A stretch of DNA of 51,057 nt, from positions 1-51,057 of the forward strand of contig JBBDWK010000004.1 of assembly GCA_040902885.1 (NCBI GenBank), read 5' to 3'. Below are positions 15,804-23,937 of this stretch, piece after piece. Below the pieces are notes generated by a model. That model made no database searches and was not told the origin of the DNA. It saw only the letters and a list, made by a program, of their open reading frames with translations. This DNA comes from JBBDWK01 sp040902885 (GTDB lineage: Bacteria > Acidobacteriota > Terriglobia > Bryobacterales > Bryobacteraceae). Position 1 is the first letter of the stretch. Each line of letters starts with the position of its first letter. The position numbers were made by a program, and so were the translations under genes.

Positions 15804-16231
15804 AGCGGCGGAAAGAACGCGGCGCATCGCTCGTGGAGTTCGCCGTCGTATCGCTGGTGCTGTTTACATTGATCTTCGCCACCGTCGACATGGGCCGTCT
15901 CATCCTGGTCTACACGAGCGTCGCCAACTCGGCGCGCGCGGGCCTCCGTTATGCCATCGTCCACGGAAGCACCAGGACGGGCAGCGGAACGAACGGTCCC
16001 AGCGGGCCGGGCGGGAATCCGCCGGAGGTGGTGACGGTGGTCAATTACTTCGCGGGCGCCGGTCTGGCCGATACCACGAGGCTTGCGGTGAATGTCAGTT
16101 ATCCGGATGGCAATAACAATCCGGGTTCCCGGGTGATTGTGAGCGTGGTTTATCCGTACGATCCGCTCACCTCGCTGTTCCCCGTGAGCGTGAATCTGAA
16201 CTCGGTCACGGAAGGCAGAATTGCATTTTAA
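15800..16231 (+). CDS. TadE-like pseudopilin 2
   Basis: This 143-residue protein is a second minor pilin. After the basic leader MKRRKERG comes ASLVEFAVVSLVLFTLIFAT, again with Glu at +5, then MGRLILVYTSVANSARAGLRYA as in TadE/TadF. A Gly/Pro/Ser-rich stretch (residues ~58-75) separates the helix from the C-terminal beta part. Start and stop of the upstream gene overlap by 4 bp. In other Tad systems TadE and TadF are paired in the same way, so this may be the TadF equivalent. Confidence 0.85.
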   Translation: MKRRKERGASLVEFAVVSLVLFTLIFATVDMGRLILVYTSVANSARAGLRYAIVHGSTRTGSGTNGPSGPGGNPPEVVTVVNYFAGAGLADTTRLAVNVSYPDGNNNPGSRVIVSVVYPYDPLTSLFPVSVNLNSVTEGRIAF

Positions 16232-16243
16232 AAGGGAGTCGTG

Positions 16244-17662
16244 ATGCAGAGACGCGAAGAGGGACAAGCCGTGCTCCTGGTGTTGGTCGCGCTGAGCTTC
16301 GTATCGATCGGCGCAATCGGGCTGGCCATCGACGGCTCTCAGATCTACGCTCACCGCCAGATGGCCCAGAACGCCGCCGATGCAGCCGTCCAAGCCGGCG
16401 TCATGAGCATATTCAACGGGACTAACGTCGGATCGAACGCATTCGGGTCGACGGCGTTCTCCTGCACCCCCACGGACGCCCGCACGCCGTGCGTCTACGC
16501 GAGGATGAACGGCTTTGGACAGACGGCGGACGATACGGTGGCGATTGATTTCCCGGCCTCCGCGCCTGGCGTCAACCTGTCGGCGTTGGACCCGGTGAAT
16601 CTGATACGGGCCACAGTGACCAGGACCTTGCAGACGGGATTGATGCGGTTCCTGGGTCCCGCGACGTCCACGGTAAGGGCGTCCGCGACCGCCGCCATCA
16701 GCGGCGTCGTTTCGCCCGTGCCGATTCTGGTCACTCATCCGACGCTGGACGGCGCGTTCTCCATCGGCGGCAGCGGCAGCATCGCGATCTGCGGCGGCCC
16801 GCGCAGAAGCATCCAGGTGAACTCCAACAGCGCCAGCTCGATCTCGGCCGGGGGGAGTTCCGTCGTGGACCTTTCCAAGGCCGGACCGGACGATCCGGGA
16901 GACTGCAGCACGGGAACGGGCGGCGATTTCGGCGATTTCGGAGGCCCCAGCGCCTATCCCGGCACGCTGCAATCGGGCACGAAAGGCAAATACATTCAGC
17001 CCTCCTCTCCGATCCTCGATCCGCTGGCGTCCGTGCCCGTCCCCGCGGTACCCCCCGCGGCGCCCGCCAAGACGGCCCTCGCCAACGGCGCGAACGGTTG
17101 CCCGGCGTCGCCCTCAAAGTCCTGCAACCTGTACTCGCCTGGCCTGTACACCGGAGGAATCGACGTGAAGAATGAAACCGCGGTTTTCAAGCCGGGCGTG
17201 TATTACATCGACGGCGGTGGATTCGGCAACAGCGCAAACGGCCTGATGGTGATGGCGACGGGTTTCGCCGCCGATCCGGACACAGGCCAGGGCATGCTGG
17301 TTTATAACACTGGTTCCGGTGTCTTTGATATTGGATCCAACAGCTCCGCGAATCTCACGGGCACGCCCGACGTTTCGATTTATAAAGGGATTTTGTTCTT
17401 TCAGGACCGCAACGCACCTTCCAAAACGCACAGCCTGGGCGGCGGCGGAGACCTGACGCTGATAGGAACACTGTACTTGACGAATACCAACATGACGGCG
17501 AGTTACCAAAAGCTGCTTCTGCGCGGTAATTCGGGTAATACCACCAAGGTGATTGGAATGGTCCTCGCGAGCGCGCTCGACATCGGCGGCACGGGCTCGA
17601 TCCAGCTCCAGTTGAATCCGGACCCAATACTCACAGTGAGGCAGGTGGCGCTGGTGAATTAG
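16244..17662 (+). CDS. TadG-like protein with N-terminal Tad helix and beta-rich tail
   Basis: The 472-residue protein begins with the Tad/TadG N-terminal helix (GQAVLLVLVALSFVSIGAIG) and the typical LAIDGSQIYAHRQMAQNAADAAVQAG. The middle is Gly/Ser/Pro rich, and from about residue 300 the protein is beta-rich (KPGVYYIDGGG, GMLVYNTGSGVFDIGSN, LTLIGTLYLTNTNM), resembling a beta-helix. It is probably exported and anchored by the N-terminal helix. GTG 16241 is possible, but ATG 16244 has the better spacing from GGGAG (16234-16238). It is the last gene before the second promoter region, so it ends the flp-led unit. Confidence 0.8.
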   Translation: MQRREEGQAVLLVLVALSFVSIGAIGLAIDGSQIYAHRQMAQNAADAAVQAGVMSIFNGTNVGSNAFGSTAFSCTPTDARTPCVYARMNGFGQTADDTVAIDFPASAPGVNLSALDPVNLIRATVTRTLQTGLMRFLGPATSTVRASATAAISGVVSPVPILVTHPTLDGAFSIGGSGSIAICGGPRRSIQVNSNSASSISAGGSSVVDLSKAGPDDPGDCSTGTGGDFGDFGGPSAYPGTLQSGTKGKYIQPSSPILDPLASVPVPAVPPAAPAKTALANGANGCPASPSKSCNLYSPGLYTGGIDVKNETAVFKPGVYYIDGGGFGNSANGLMVMATGFAADPDTGQGMLVYNTGSGVFDIGSNSSANLTGTPDVSIYKGILFFQDRNAPSKTHSLGGGGDLTLIGTLYLTNTNMTASYQKLLLRGNSGNTTKVIGMVLASALDIGGTGSIQLQLNPDPILTVRQVALVN

Positions 17663-17672
17663 GGCCGCGAAG

Positions 17673-17722
17673 TGTCCACAGGCGGTCACGCGCCGGCATG
17701 AAACTGTAAACTCGCGTTCACA
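17673..17722 (+). promoter_or_regulatory. Tandem operator dyads upstream of cpaB
   Basis: The proximal site (17705-17722) is TGTAAAC TCGC GTTCACA, one mismatch from a perfect dyad. A weaker distal site (17673-17690), TGTCCAC AGGC GGTCACG, starts exactly 32 bp upstream. The layout matches the sites before flp and the GT-C gene. The proximal site ends 41 bp before the sigma-54-type promoter, about one helical turn closer than in the other two cases, so it stays on nearly the same face of the DNA. Confidence 0.6.
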
Positions 17723-17763
17723 CCGCTTCGCGCAAGTCGCTCGGGTGGTTCGTCTTTGCCAAT

Positions 17764-17778
17764 TGGGCGGCAAATTGC
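17764..17778 (+). promoter_or_regulatory. Sigma-54-type promoter of cpaB-cpaC
   Basis: TGGGCGGCAAATTGC has GG at 17765-17766 and GC at 17777-17778 with 10 bases between. The predicted transcript start, near 17790, falls next to the GTG at 17791, so the cpaB message may be leaderless, as predicted for the GT-C gene. The promoter implies that cpaB and cpaC form a separate unit from the flp-to-tadG genes but answer to the same signal. Confidence 0.55.
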
Positions 17779-17790
17779 CGCAAAAGCTCC

Positions 17791-18645
17791 GTGAACCAGA
17801 GAGTAGTGACAATCCTGTTAGTCGCCCTTGTAATTGCTTCCGGGGCGAGCATCATCGTCTACAAGATGATCACGGTGCAAGCTGGCATAAAGCCTCCCCC
17901 GACCGCCAAGGTAATAGTTGCCGCCCGCGATCTCGAAATTGGCGCGTTAATCCGCGACACCGACCTAACTACTGCCGGCTGGACGGGTGCATTGCTGGAT
18001 GGCATGGCTACCGGCGAGGAGCCGCTTCTCGGCCGGGGCGTTGTGTCGCCCATCTATAAGGGTGAGCCTGTAACCGAGAGCCGCCTTGCGGCCGAAGGCG
18101 CGGGCGCGGGCCTTGCGGCGACTATCCGCCCAGGCATGAGGGCTTGCGCCGTAAAAGTGAATGACGTGGTCGGTGTGGCGGGCTTCGTCGTTTCGGGCAT
18201 GCGTGTGGACGTGCTGATCACCGGCGATCCGCCCGGACTGTCGAACGCCGGAGGGCCGCGGGTCAAGACCATCCTTCAGAATATCGAGGTCCTTTCAGCC
18301 GGGCAGAACTATCAGAAGGACGCCGAAGGCAAGCCCGCTCAGGTGCCTGTCGTGAACCTGCTGGTGACGCCCGAGGAAGCGGAGATTCTCAGCCTGGCCA
18401 GCAACGAGATGCGCATTCAGCTCGTGCTGCGAAACCCGCTCGATACGGACGTCGCGGAGACCCCCGGCATGGTCATGGCGAAGCTGTTCGGCGAGCCGGA
18501 ACAGCCGCCGGCGCAGAAAGCCGCGCCCAGGCCGAAGCCGGTCGTGAAGGCTCCGCCGGTTCCCCCGCCCCATCTGATTGAAGTGATCAACGGTCCCAAA
18601 CGATCCGAAGCGGCCTTCGCCCAGGGCACGCCGGAGAAGCCTTGA
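17791..18645 (+). CDS. cpaB: Flp pilus assembly protein CpaB (RcpC)
   Basis: The 284-residue protein has an N-terminal signal-anchor (VVTILLVALVIASGASIIVY), a SAF domain (TAKVIVAARDLEIGALIRDTD) and the CpaB core, which includes AATIRPGMRACAVKVNDVVGV, GMRVDVLITG and VVNLLVTPEEAEILSLAS. The tail is Pro/Ala-rich. CpaB acts in the periplasm with the secretin. GTG 17791 is the only start that keeps the full leader; GTG at codon 6 is the alternative. The stop overlaps the cpaC ATG (TGATG). Confidence 0.9.
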   Translation: MNQRVVTILLVALVIASGASIIVYKMITVQAGIKPPPTAKVIVAARDLEIGALIRDTDLTTAGWTGALLDGMATGEEPLLGRGVVSPIYKGEPVTESRLAAEGAGAGLAATIRPGMRACAVKVNDVVGVAGFVVSGMRVDVLITGDPPGLSNAGGPRVKTILQNIEVLSAGQNYQKDAEGKPAQVPVVNLLVTPEEAEILSLASNEMRIQLVLRNPLDTDVAETPGMVMAKLFGEPEQPPAQKAAPRPKPVVKAPPVPPPHLIEVINGPKRSEAAFAQGTPEKP

Positions 18646-20120
18646 TGCTTCTTCGCCGGTTCCTTATCTGCCTCGCGGCCGTAGCCCAAGCTCAGCAGCC
18701 CGCCGAACTGCGGATCACGGCAGGCAAGTCGGTCGTGGTGAGCAGCGAGTTGCCGGTGGAGCGGGTTGCCGTCGGTTTCGGCGAGGTTGCGGAAGCTACC
18801 CCGGTCAACCCGCAAGAAATCCTGGTACACGGGAAGACGCCCGGCGATACGACTCTCATCGTGTGGCAGCAGGGAGGAACCAAGCTGTTCTTCGATGTGA
18901 TCGTCGAGCCGAATCTTTCGAAGATCAATGCCCGAGTAGACGCCGTGCGCGCCGAGATCCGGCAGGAGCTGGCCGGGCAGGACGTGCGCCTGAGCTTTCA
19001 GAACGACACCGCTTTTCTGCGGGGAACCGTGAAGGATCTGACGAGCGCGGAGCGCGCCGCCGCGATCGCCGGCACGCTGGGCAAGACGGTGAATCTGCTC
19101 TATGTCGCCGTGCCCGCCGCGGACCAACAGATTCTGTTGAAAGTGCAGTTTGTGAGCGTGGACCGCTCCGTCAGCAGCGAACTCGGCCTGAACCTGGTCA
19201 GCACGGGAGCCGCCAACACGATCGGGGCGGTTACCACGGGGCAGTTTCCTGCCCCGAGGGTGGAGGTTCCTTCCGGAGGAAGGCCCGAGATCACTCTCGG
19301 CGATGCACTCAACATCTTCCTGTTCCGGCCGGACTTGAATCTGGCCGCAACCATCCGCGCGCTTCAAAGACGGGCCTTGTTCGAGATCCTCGCCGAGCCG
19401 AACGTGCTCGCCATCGACGGCAAACAGGCGAGCTTCCTCGCCGGGGGCGAGTTTCCCTACCCGACTCTGCAGGGCGGCGGAGCGGGTTTGGGCGCGGTCA
19501 CCATCCAGTTCCGCGAATTCGGCGTCCGCATCAACTTCATTCCCACCACTACGCCGCGCGGCACCATCAAGCTGCGTGTGGCGCCGGAAGTCAGCGCGCT
19601 CGACTTCGTCAACGGCCTGGTGTTTCAGGGCTTCAACATTCCCGCGTTGACAGTACGCCGCGTGGATACGCAAATTGAGCTGAAAAGCGGCCAGAGCTTC
19701 GCAATCGGAGGCCTTCTGGACCGGCGCTTAACGGAAACGCTGCACAAGATCCCACTGTTGGGCGACGTACCGGTGCTCGGAAAGATCTTTCAGTCGCGGG
19801 CGCTGAACCGTGAGAACACGGAGCTGCTGGTGATCGTCACGCCGGAGATTGTGCAGCCCATTCCGCAAGGACAGCCGCTGCCGCAAATAGAGTTTCCGAA
19901 ACCGCTAATGGGACCCGATGAAGTGCCGCGGACTCCCGGCATGGAGACCACTGGTACAACTCTAGAGCCTGCGCCCCGTCAGAAAATTCCCGTAGAACAA
20001 CTGCAAAAGGAAGTCCAGGGGAACGAGACGAGGCTGGAGCAGGGCGGGTTGCGGGACAGCCAATGGCCGCCGCCAGTAGAGCTGCCGGCGCCTTCGCCGC
20101 CGCCGCCACCGCCGAAATAG
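18645..20120 (+). CDS. cpaC: Tad outer-membrane secretin CpaC (RcpA)
   Basis: The 491-residue protein has a signal peptide (LLRRFLICLAAVAQA), an N-terminal pilus-secretin domain (ILVHGKTPGDTTLIVWQQ), a BON-like part and the secretin core: FEILAEPNVLAIDGKQASF, GAVTIQFREFGVRINFIPT, GQSFAIGGLLDRR and ELLVIVTPEIVQP. It forms the outer-membrane channel for the Flp pilus. The tail after the core is Pro/Gln rich and ends PSPPPPPPK. The start ATG overlaps the last base of the cpaB stop. No TadD-type TPR lipoprotein is found in the cluster. Confidence 0.92.
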   Translation: MLLRRFLICLAAVAQAQQPAELRITAGKSVVVSSELPVERVAVGFGEVAEATPVNPQEILVHGKTPGDTTLIVWQQGGTKLFFDVIVEPNLSKINARVDAVRAEIRQELAGQDVRLSFQNDTAFLRGTVKDLTSAERAAAIAGTLGKTVNLLYVAVPAADQQILLKVQFVSVDRSVSSELGLNLVSTGAANTIGAVTTGQFPAPRVEVPSGGRPEITLGDALNIFLFRPDLNLAATIRALQRRALFEILAEPNVLAIDGKQASFLAGGEFPYPTLQGGGAGLGAVTIQFREFGVRINFIPTTTPRGTIKLRVAPEVSALDFVNGLVFQGFNIPALTVRRVDTQIELKSGQSFAIGGLLDRRLTETLHKIPLLGDVPVLGKIFQSRALNRENTELLVIVTPEIVQPIPQGQPLPQIEFPKPLMGPDEVPRTPGMETTGTTLEPAPRQKIPVEQLQKEVQGNETRLEQGGLRDSQWPPPVELPAPSPPPPPPK

Positions 20121-20148
20121 GAGGCGGAGCGTGTAGCATGGTAGGACC

Positions 20149-21516
20149 GTGAACACACTCAGCCGAAGGGAGCTCATATTCGGTACGCCAAGCTTGGCCG
20201 CCATGGCGGGAGCACAAGAGCGCAAGCCGCCCAATATTGTCCTGGTGGTACTCGACGACCTGGGCTCGGGCGACCTAGGCTGCTACGGACAGAAGCACAT
20301 TCGAACGCCGAATATCGACCGGCTGGCGGGCGAGGGAACGCGCTCCACGGACTGCTATGCGGGCGGCGCCGTGTGCGCTCCCTCGCGGAGCGTTCTCATG
20401 ACCGGCCTGCACACCGGCCACACCCCGGTTCGCGCCAATGCCGGCACCGTCCCTCTGGCTGCCAGCGACACCACCCTGGCGCGGATGCTGAAAAGCGCCG
20501 GATACGCCACCGGTGGATTCGGCAAGTGGGGCCTCGGCGATGACGGCTCCACCGGCGTTCCCACACGGCACGGCTTCGACGAGTTCTTCGGCTACCTGCA
20601 CCAGATGCACGCCCACAGTTACTACCCGGAGTTCCTGTGGGACAACGGACAGAAGATGCCGCTGCAAGGCAATCAGGACGGCAGGCGCGGGCAGCACACG
20701 GCTGCCTTGATCGCGGAGCGCTCTTTCGACTTCATCCGCAAGAACAAGGACCGGCCCTTCTTTCTTTATGCCTGCTACACTCTGCCGCACGGGCGGTTCG
20801 AAGTTCCGGGTCTCGCTCCCTACGAGAGCGAGCCGTGGACTCAAGGGCAGAAGACATATGCCGCCATGATATCCCTCGCGGACCAGCACGTCGGCCGTAT
20901 CGGCGCTTTGTTGCAGGAGTTCGCGCTCGAACGCGACACCGTCGTCTTTGTCACCAGCGACAATGGAGCCCACAGCGGCGGGGACAAGGGGTTCGAGTTC
21001 TTCCGGAGCAACGGCGCTTTGCGCGGGGAGAAAGGCCAGCTTTACGAAGGCGGCATTCGCGTTCCCATGATCGCGCGCTGGCCGGGCCGGGTGAAGGCTG
21101 GCTCCACCACGAGCTTCCCCTGGTACTTCTGCGACTTCCTTCCAACACTCGCGGAGCTCGCCGGAGTGAAGCCCGGGACCCCCACGGACGGCGTATCGGT
21201 GTTGCCCGCGCTGACGGGACTGCCTCAGCCCGCGCGCGAATTCCTCTATTGGGAGTTCAACACGTACGACCGCAAGATGAAGACGCTGCGGCACGATCGT
21301 CTGACGCAGGCGGTACGCGTGGGCGAATGGAAGGCCATAAGACAGAAGCCGGGCGCGCGGCTGGAACTCTTCAATTTGAAACGCGACCCTTCGGAGACGA
21401 TGGATGTCGCCGGGGCGAACTCACGCATCGTACGGCGCATCGAAGACTATATGGCAACGGCGCGAACGGAGCCTCGCTCCCATGACAACGGCTCGTTCGA
21501 TTGGGACCGTTCGTAA
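20149..21516 (+). CDS. Secreted arylsulfatase-type sulfatase
   Basis: The 455-residue protein starts with a Tat-like leader (LSRRELIFGTPSLAAMAGA) followed by NIVLVVLDDLGSGDLGCYG, the metal-binding start of the alkaline phosphatase-like fold. The sulfatase signature is VCAPSRSVLMTG, whose Cys is converted to formylglycine by a maturation enzyme. FVTSDNGAHSGGD gives the second metal site, and GYATGGFGKWGLG is conserved. Family members remove sulfate from sugars or aryl esters outside the cytoplasm. GTG 20149 is preceded by TAGGA. The gene converges with ispF with 8 bp between the stops. Substrate is unknown. Confidence 0.88.
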   Translation: MNTLSRRELIFGTPSLAAMAGAQERKPPNIVLVVLDDLGSGDLGCYGQKHIRTPNIDRLAGEGTRSTDCYAGGAVCAPSRSVLMTGLHTGHTPVRANAGTVPLAASDTTLARMLKSAGYATGGFGKWGLGDDGSTGVPTRHGFDEFFGYLHQMHAHSYYPEFLWDNGQKMPLQGNQDGRRGQHTAALIAERSFDFIRKNKDRPFFLYACYTLPHGRFEVPGLAPYESEPWTQGQKTYAAMISLADQHVGRIGALLQEFALERDTVVFVTSDNGAHSGGDKGFEFFRSNGALRGEKGQLYEGGIRVPMIARWPGRVKAGSTTSFPWYFCDFLPTLAELAGVKPGTPTDGVSVLPALTGLPQPAREFLYWEFNTYDRKMKTLRHDRLTQAVRVGEWKAIRQKPGARLELFNLKRDPSETMDVAGANSRIVRRIEDYMATARTEPRSHDNGSFDWDRS

Positions 21517-21524
21517 TCCGGAAC

Positions 21525-22019
21525 TTACGGCCGCCGCAGCGTCACCACTGCCTGCGCTTCGCAGGAGAGCCCTTCGCCCACCGGGCCGACTTTCTCGGCG
21601 GTCTTGAACTTCACCGAGACGCGGCCGAGGTCCAGCTCGAGTGTTTGCGCGAGGCTCTCGCGGATGGCTTGCCGGAAATCTTCCAGCTTGGGGCGCTCGA
21701 GAATCACCGTGGAATCAACGTTCACCAGGCGGAATCCTTGCGCCTGGACAAGGCCGAGCGCGTGCCGGAGAAACTGGCGGCTGTCCGCGCCCTTCCAGCG
21801 CGGATCGGAATCGGGAAAGTGCATTCCGATGTCGCCCAGCGCCGCCGCGCCCAGAAGCGCGTCGGTAATCGCGTGCGCCAGCACATCGGCATCCGAGTGG
21901 CCTTCCGAGCCTCGCTCGGCGGGCACGTTGACTCCACCCAGAATCAGAGGCCGCCCCGCCGCAAGCCTGTGGACGTCCCAGCCTAACCCGGTCCGGAACT
22001 CCTCCGCCGGATGCGTCAA
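21525..22019 (-). CDS. ispF: 2-C-methyl-D-erythritol 2,4-cyclodiphosphate synthase
   Basis: The 164-residue protein is IspF, the zinc enzyme closing the cyclodiphosphate ring in the MEP isoprenoid pathway. TGLGWDVHRL has the metal Asp and His, followed by GHSDADVLAHAITDALLGAA and GDIGMHFPDSDPRW. The C-terminus, SVKFKTAEKVGPVGEG, is conserved. The start is TTG 22019, which overlaps the ispD stop; no other in-frame start precedes the conserved motif. IspD and IspF act two steps apart and are often co-encoded, as here. Confidence 0.93.
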   Translation of the reverse strand: MTHPAEEFRTGLGWDVHRLAAGRPLILGGVNVPAERGSEGHSDADVLAHAITDALLGAAALGDIGMHFPDSDPRWKGADSRQFLRHALGLVQAQGFRLVNVDSTVILERPKLEDFRQAIRESLAQTLELDLGRVSVKFKTAEKVGPVGEGLSCEAQAVVTLRRP

Positions 22020-22735
22020 GCGCGGCCGGTCTCCTGGCTCAGGAAGAGGCGTGCCAGCTCCATATCGCCCGGCTTGGTGATCTTCAAATTGCGGTCGCTG
22101 CCCGAAATTACCATGACGTCCACTTCCAGTCGCTCGACGAGGCTGGCCTCATCGGTTCCGGTGAATCCGTCGAGGCGCGCGGTATCAAAAGCCCTCCGGA
22201 GGAGGTCGTAGCGGAACACCTGGGGGGTCTGCGCCAGCACCAGGCGGTCCCGGGGAATGGTCGCGGCAACGCGGGCGCGTCCGTTCTGGGCTCGCGTGAC
22301 GCGCTTCACCGTATCCACTGGAACCACGCCGACGATGGCCGCGCCCGTCTCCGCGGCTTCGCGGATCACGCGCTCAATGATTTGCAGCTCCACGAACGGC
22401 CGCACCGCATCGTGCACGACGACAATGTCGGTGGATGGGTCGATCGCGGCCAGCGCGTTATCCACCGACTGCTGGCGCGAATCGCCGCCTGGCACCACCT
22501 GCACCGGCTTCGCCAGGCTCTCCCGGTTCAACAATTCCGTCACCCATTCGACGTCGTCGGGCCGGACAGCCACCACGATCCGGGAAACCAGATCGCAGGA
22601 GGCGAATTTGCGCACCGTATGCACCAGGATGGGCGAGCCGTCGAGCAGCATGAACTGCTTCCGGCTGGTTCCGGAAGTTGCGGCCGACATGCGCGTTCCC
22701 AATCCCGCCGCGGGGAGAATGACGGAGACGTTCAT
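22016..22735 (-). CDS. ispD: 2-C-methyl-D-erythritol 4-phosphate cytidylyltransferase
   Basis: The 239-residue protein is IspD, which joins CTP and MEP to give CDP-ME. Motifs are VILPAAGLGTRMS with KQFMLLDG, VVVHDAVRPFV, QTPQVFRYDLL and TDEASLVERL, all in normal positions. ATG 22735 overlaps the stop of the PIN/TRAM gene in ATGA, and its own stop overlaps the ispF start, giving a coupled three-gene operon. The frame is open far upstream inside the preceding gene, but the conserved N-terminus fixes the start. Confidence 0.93.
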   Translation of the reverse strand: MNVSVILPAAGLGTRMSAATSGTSRKQFMLLDGSPILVHTVRKFASCDLVSRIVVAVRPDDVEWVTELLNRESLAKPVQVVPGGDSRQQSVDNALAAIDPSTDIVVVHDAVRPFVELQIIERVIREAAETGAAIVGVVPVDTVKRVTRAQNGRARVAATIPRDRLVLAQTPQVFRYDLLRRAFDTARLDGFTGTDEASLVERLEVDVMVISGSDRNLKITKPGDMELARLFLSQETGRA

Positions 22736-23781
22736 CCACCTTCTCCGACTGCCTGCTCCGCCTTTCGGGGCGGGCGCTCGTGGCCCGCGGCGGCGGCTTG
22801 CTGGCGGTCGTCGAATTTGCCGAATATCATCTTTCCGGCGGTGGTCTGGAGGACGCTGGTGACCGAGATATCGACGGTTTTGGAGATCATCCGCTTGGCG
22901 TTGTCCACCACAACCATGGTTCCGTCGTCCAGGTAGGCGACGCCCTGATTGTACTCCTTGCCCTCCTTCAGGATGAAGACGCGCATGGTTTCGCCCGGCA
23001 GCACGATGGGCTTCAGCGAATTGGCCAGCTCGTTGATGTTCAGCACTTCCACGCCGCGGAGTTGGGCGACCTTGTTCAGGTTGAAGTCGTTGGTGACGAT
23101 CTTGGAATCGTAGAGCTTGGCCAGCTCGATGAGCTTCATATCCACTTCGCGGATGTTCGGAAAATCGTCCTCCACAATCTGCACGTTGAGGTGGGCCATT
23201 TTCTGCAGGCGCTGGAGGATGTCGAGTCCGCGGCGGCCCCGGTTGCGCTTCATGGAGTCGGCCGAATCCGCCACGAGCTGCAGCTCGCGCAGAACGAACT
23301 GGGGGATCACCAGCACGCCGTCCAGAAACCCGGTCTCGGCGATGTCGGCGATCCGGCCGTCGATGACGACGCTCGTGTCCAGGATCTTGAAGGCCTTTTT
23401 GGGACCTTTCTCGCCTCCGAACACTCCCCCGAAAGCGGCCAGATTCAGGAGCTCGCCCTTGGTGGCTCCCACCACCAGCCCGATGTAAGTCATCCACAGG
23501 AGCACGGCAACCTGCAGGAACGCACTTCCCGGAATGGCGCTCCCCAGAACCAGCGACATCAGATAGGCGCCGAAAATGCCCATCGTCGATCCAATCGCGG
23601 CGCCGATAAGCCGTTTCAGGCTGATTTGCTGTACGCGGATTTCAAAGAGGATGATAGCAAGGCCCAGCCCCAAACCGGCGGCAACCGCTATGGGCGTCTG
23701 CCACTGGCCAGGCTTAAGCAGATAGGCACAACCGGCCAGGGCAAAAACAAAGACAACACGAACGATAGTGAGGTCAACCAA
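22732..23781 (-). CDS. YacL-like PIN/TRAM membrane protein
   Basis: The 349-residue protein has four N-terminal membrane spans (1-110), a PIN nuclease-like domain (KILDTSVVIDGRIADI with the first acidic residues, VIPQFVLRELQ, KIVTNDFNLNKVAQ), and a TRAM domain (VLPGETMRVFILKEG, GVAYLDDGTMVVVDNA). This is the layout of Bacillus YacL, and the order yacL-ispD-ispF is also the Bacillus order. It may act on RNA at the membrane; the exact role is not known. The start is TTG 23781. The last ~30 residues are polar and poorly conserved. Confidence 0.87.
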   Translation of the reverse strand: MVDLTIVRVVFVFALAGCAYLLKPGQWQTPIAVAAGLGLGLAIILFEIRVQQISLKRLIGAAIGSTMGIFGAYLMSLVLGSAIPGSAFLQVAVLLWMTYIGLVVGATKGELLNLAAFGGVFGGEKGPKKAFKILDTSVVIDGRIADIAETGFLDGVLVIPQFVLRELQLVADSADSMKRNRGRRGLDILQRLQKMAHLNVQIVEDDFPNIREVDMKLIELAKLYDSKIVTNDFNLNKVAQLRGVEVLNINELANSLKPIVLPGETMRVFILKEGKEYNQGVAYLDDGTMVVVDNAKRMISKTVDISVTSVLQTTAGKMIFGKFDDRQQAAAAGHERPPRKAEQAVGEGG

Positions 23782-23937
23782 GAGAACACCCCCAACGCAG
23801 GAGCTATGAAATTATGATCCGCCGTTAAAATTCTCATGCGGGAAGCCTGTTACCAGCCGATATCAGACGCTAAAGTATATCATTGAAGTTGCGGAAAGGG
23901 CCTCCCTTTACCCCCGATACCGTACACTAAAGCAATC

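Noticed and set aside
22780..23817. A 345-codon plus-strand frame antisense to the PIN/TRAM gene
   Set aside because: It is rich in His, Gln, Val and Leu in a shadow-like pattern and has no domain, while the opposite strand has a complete PIN/TRAM protein.
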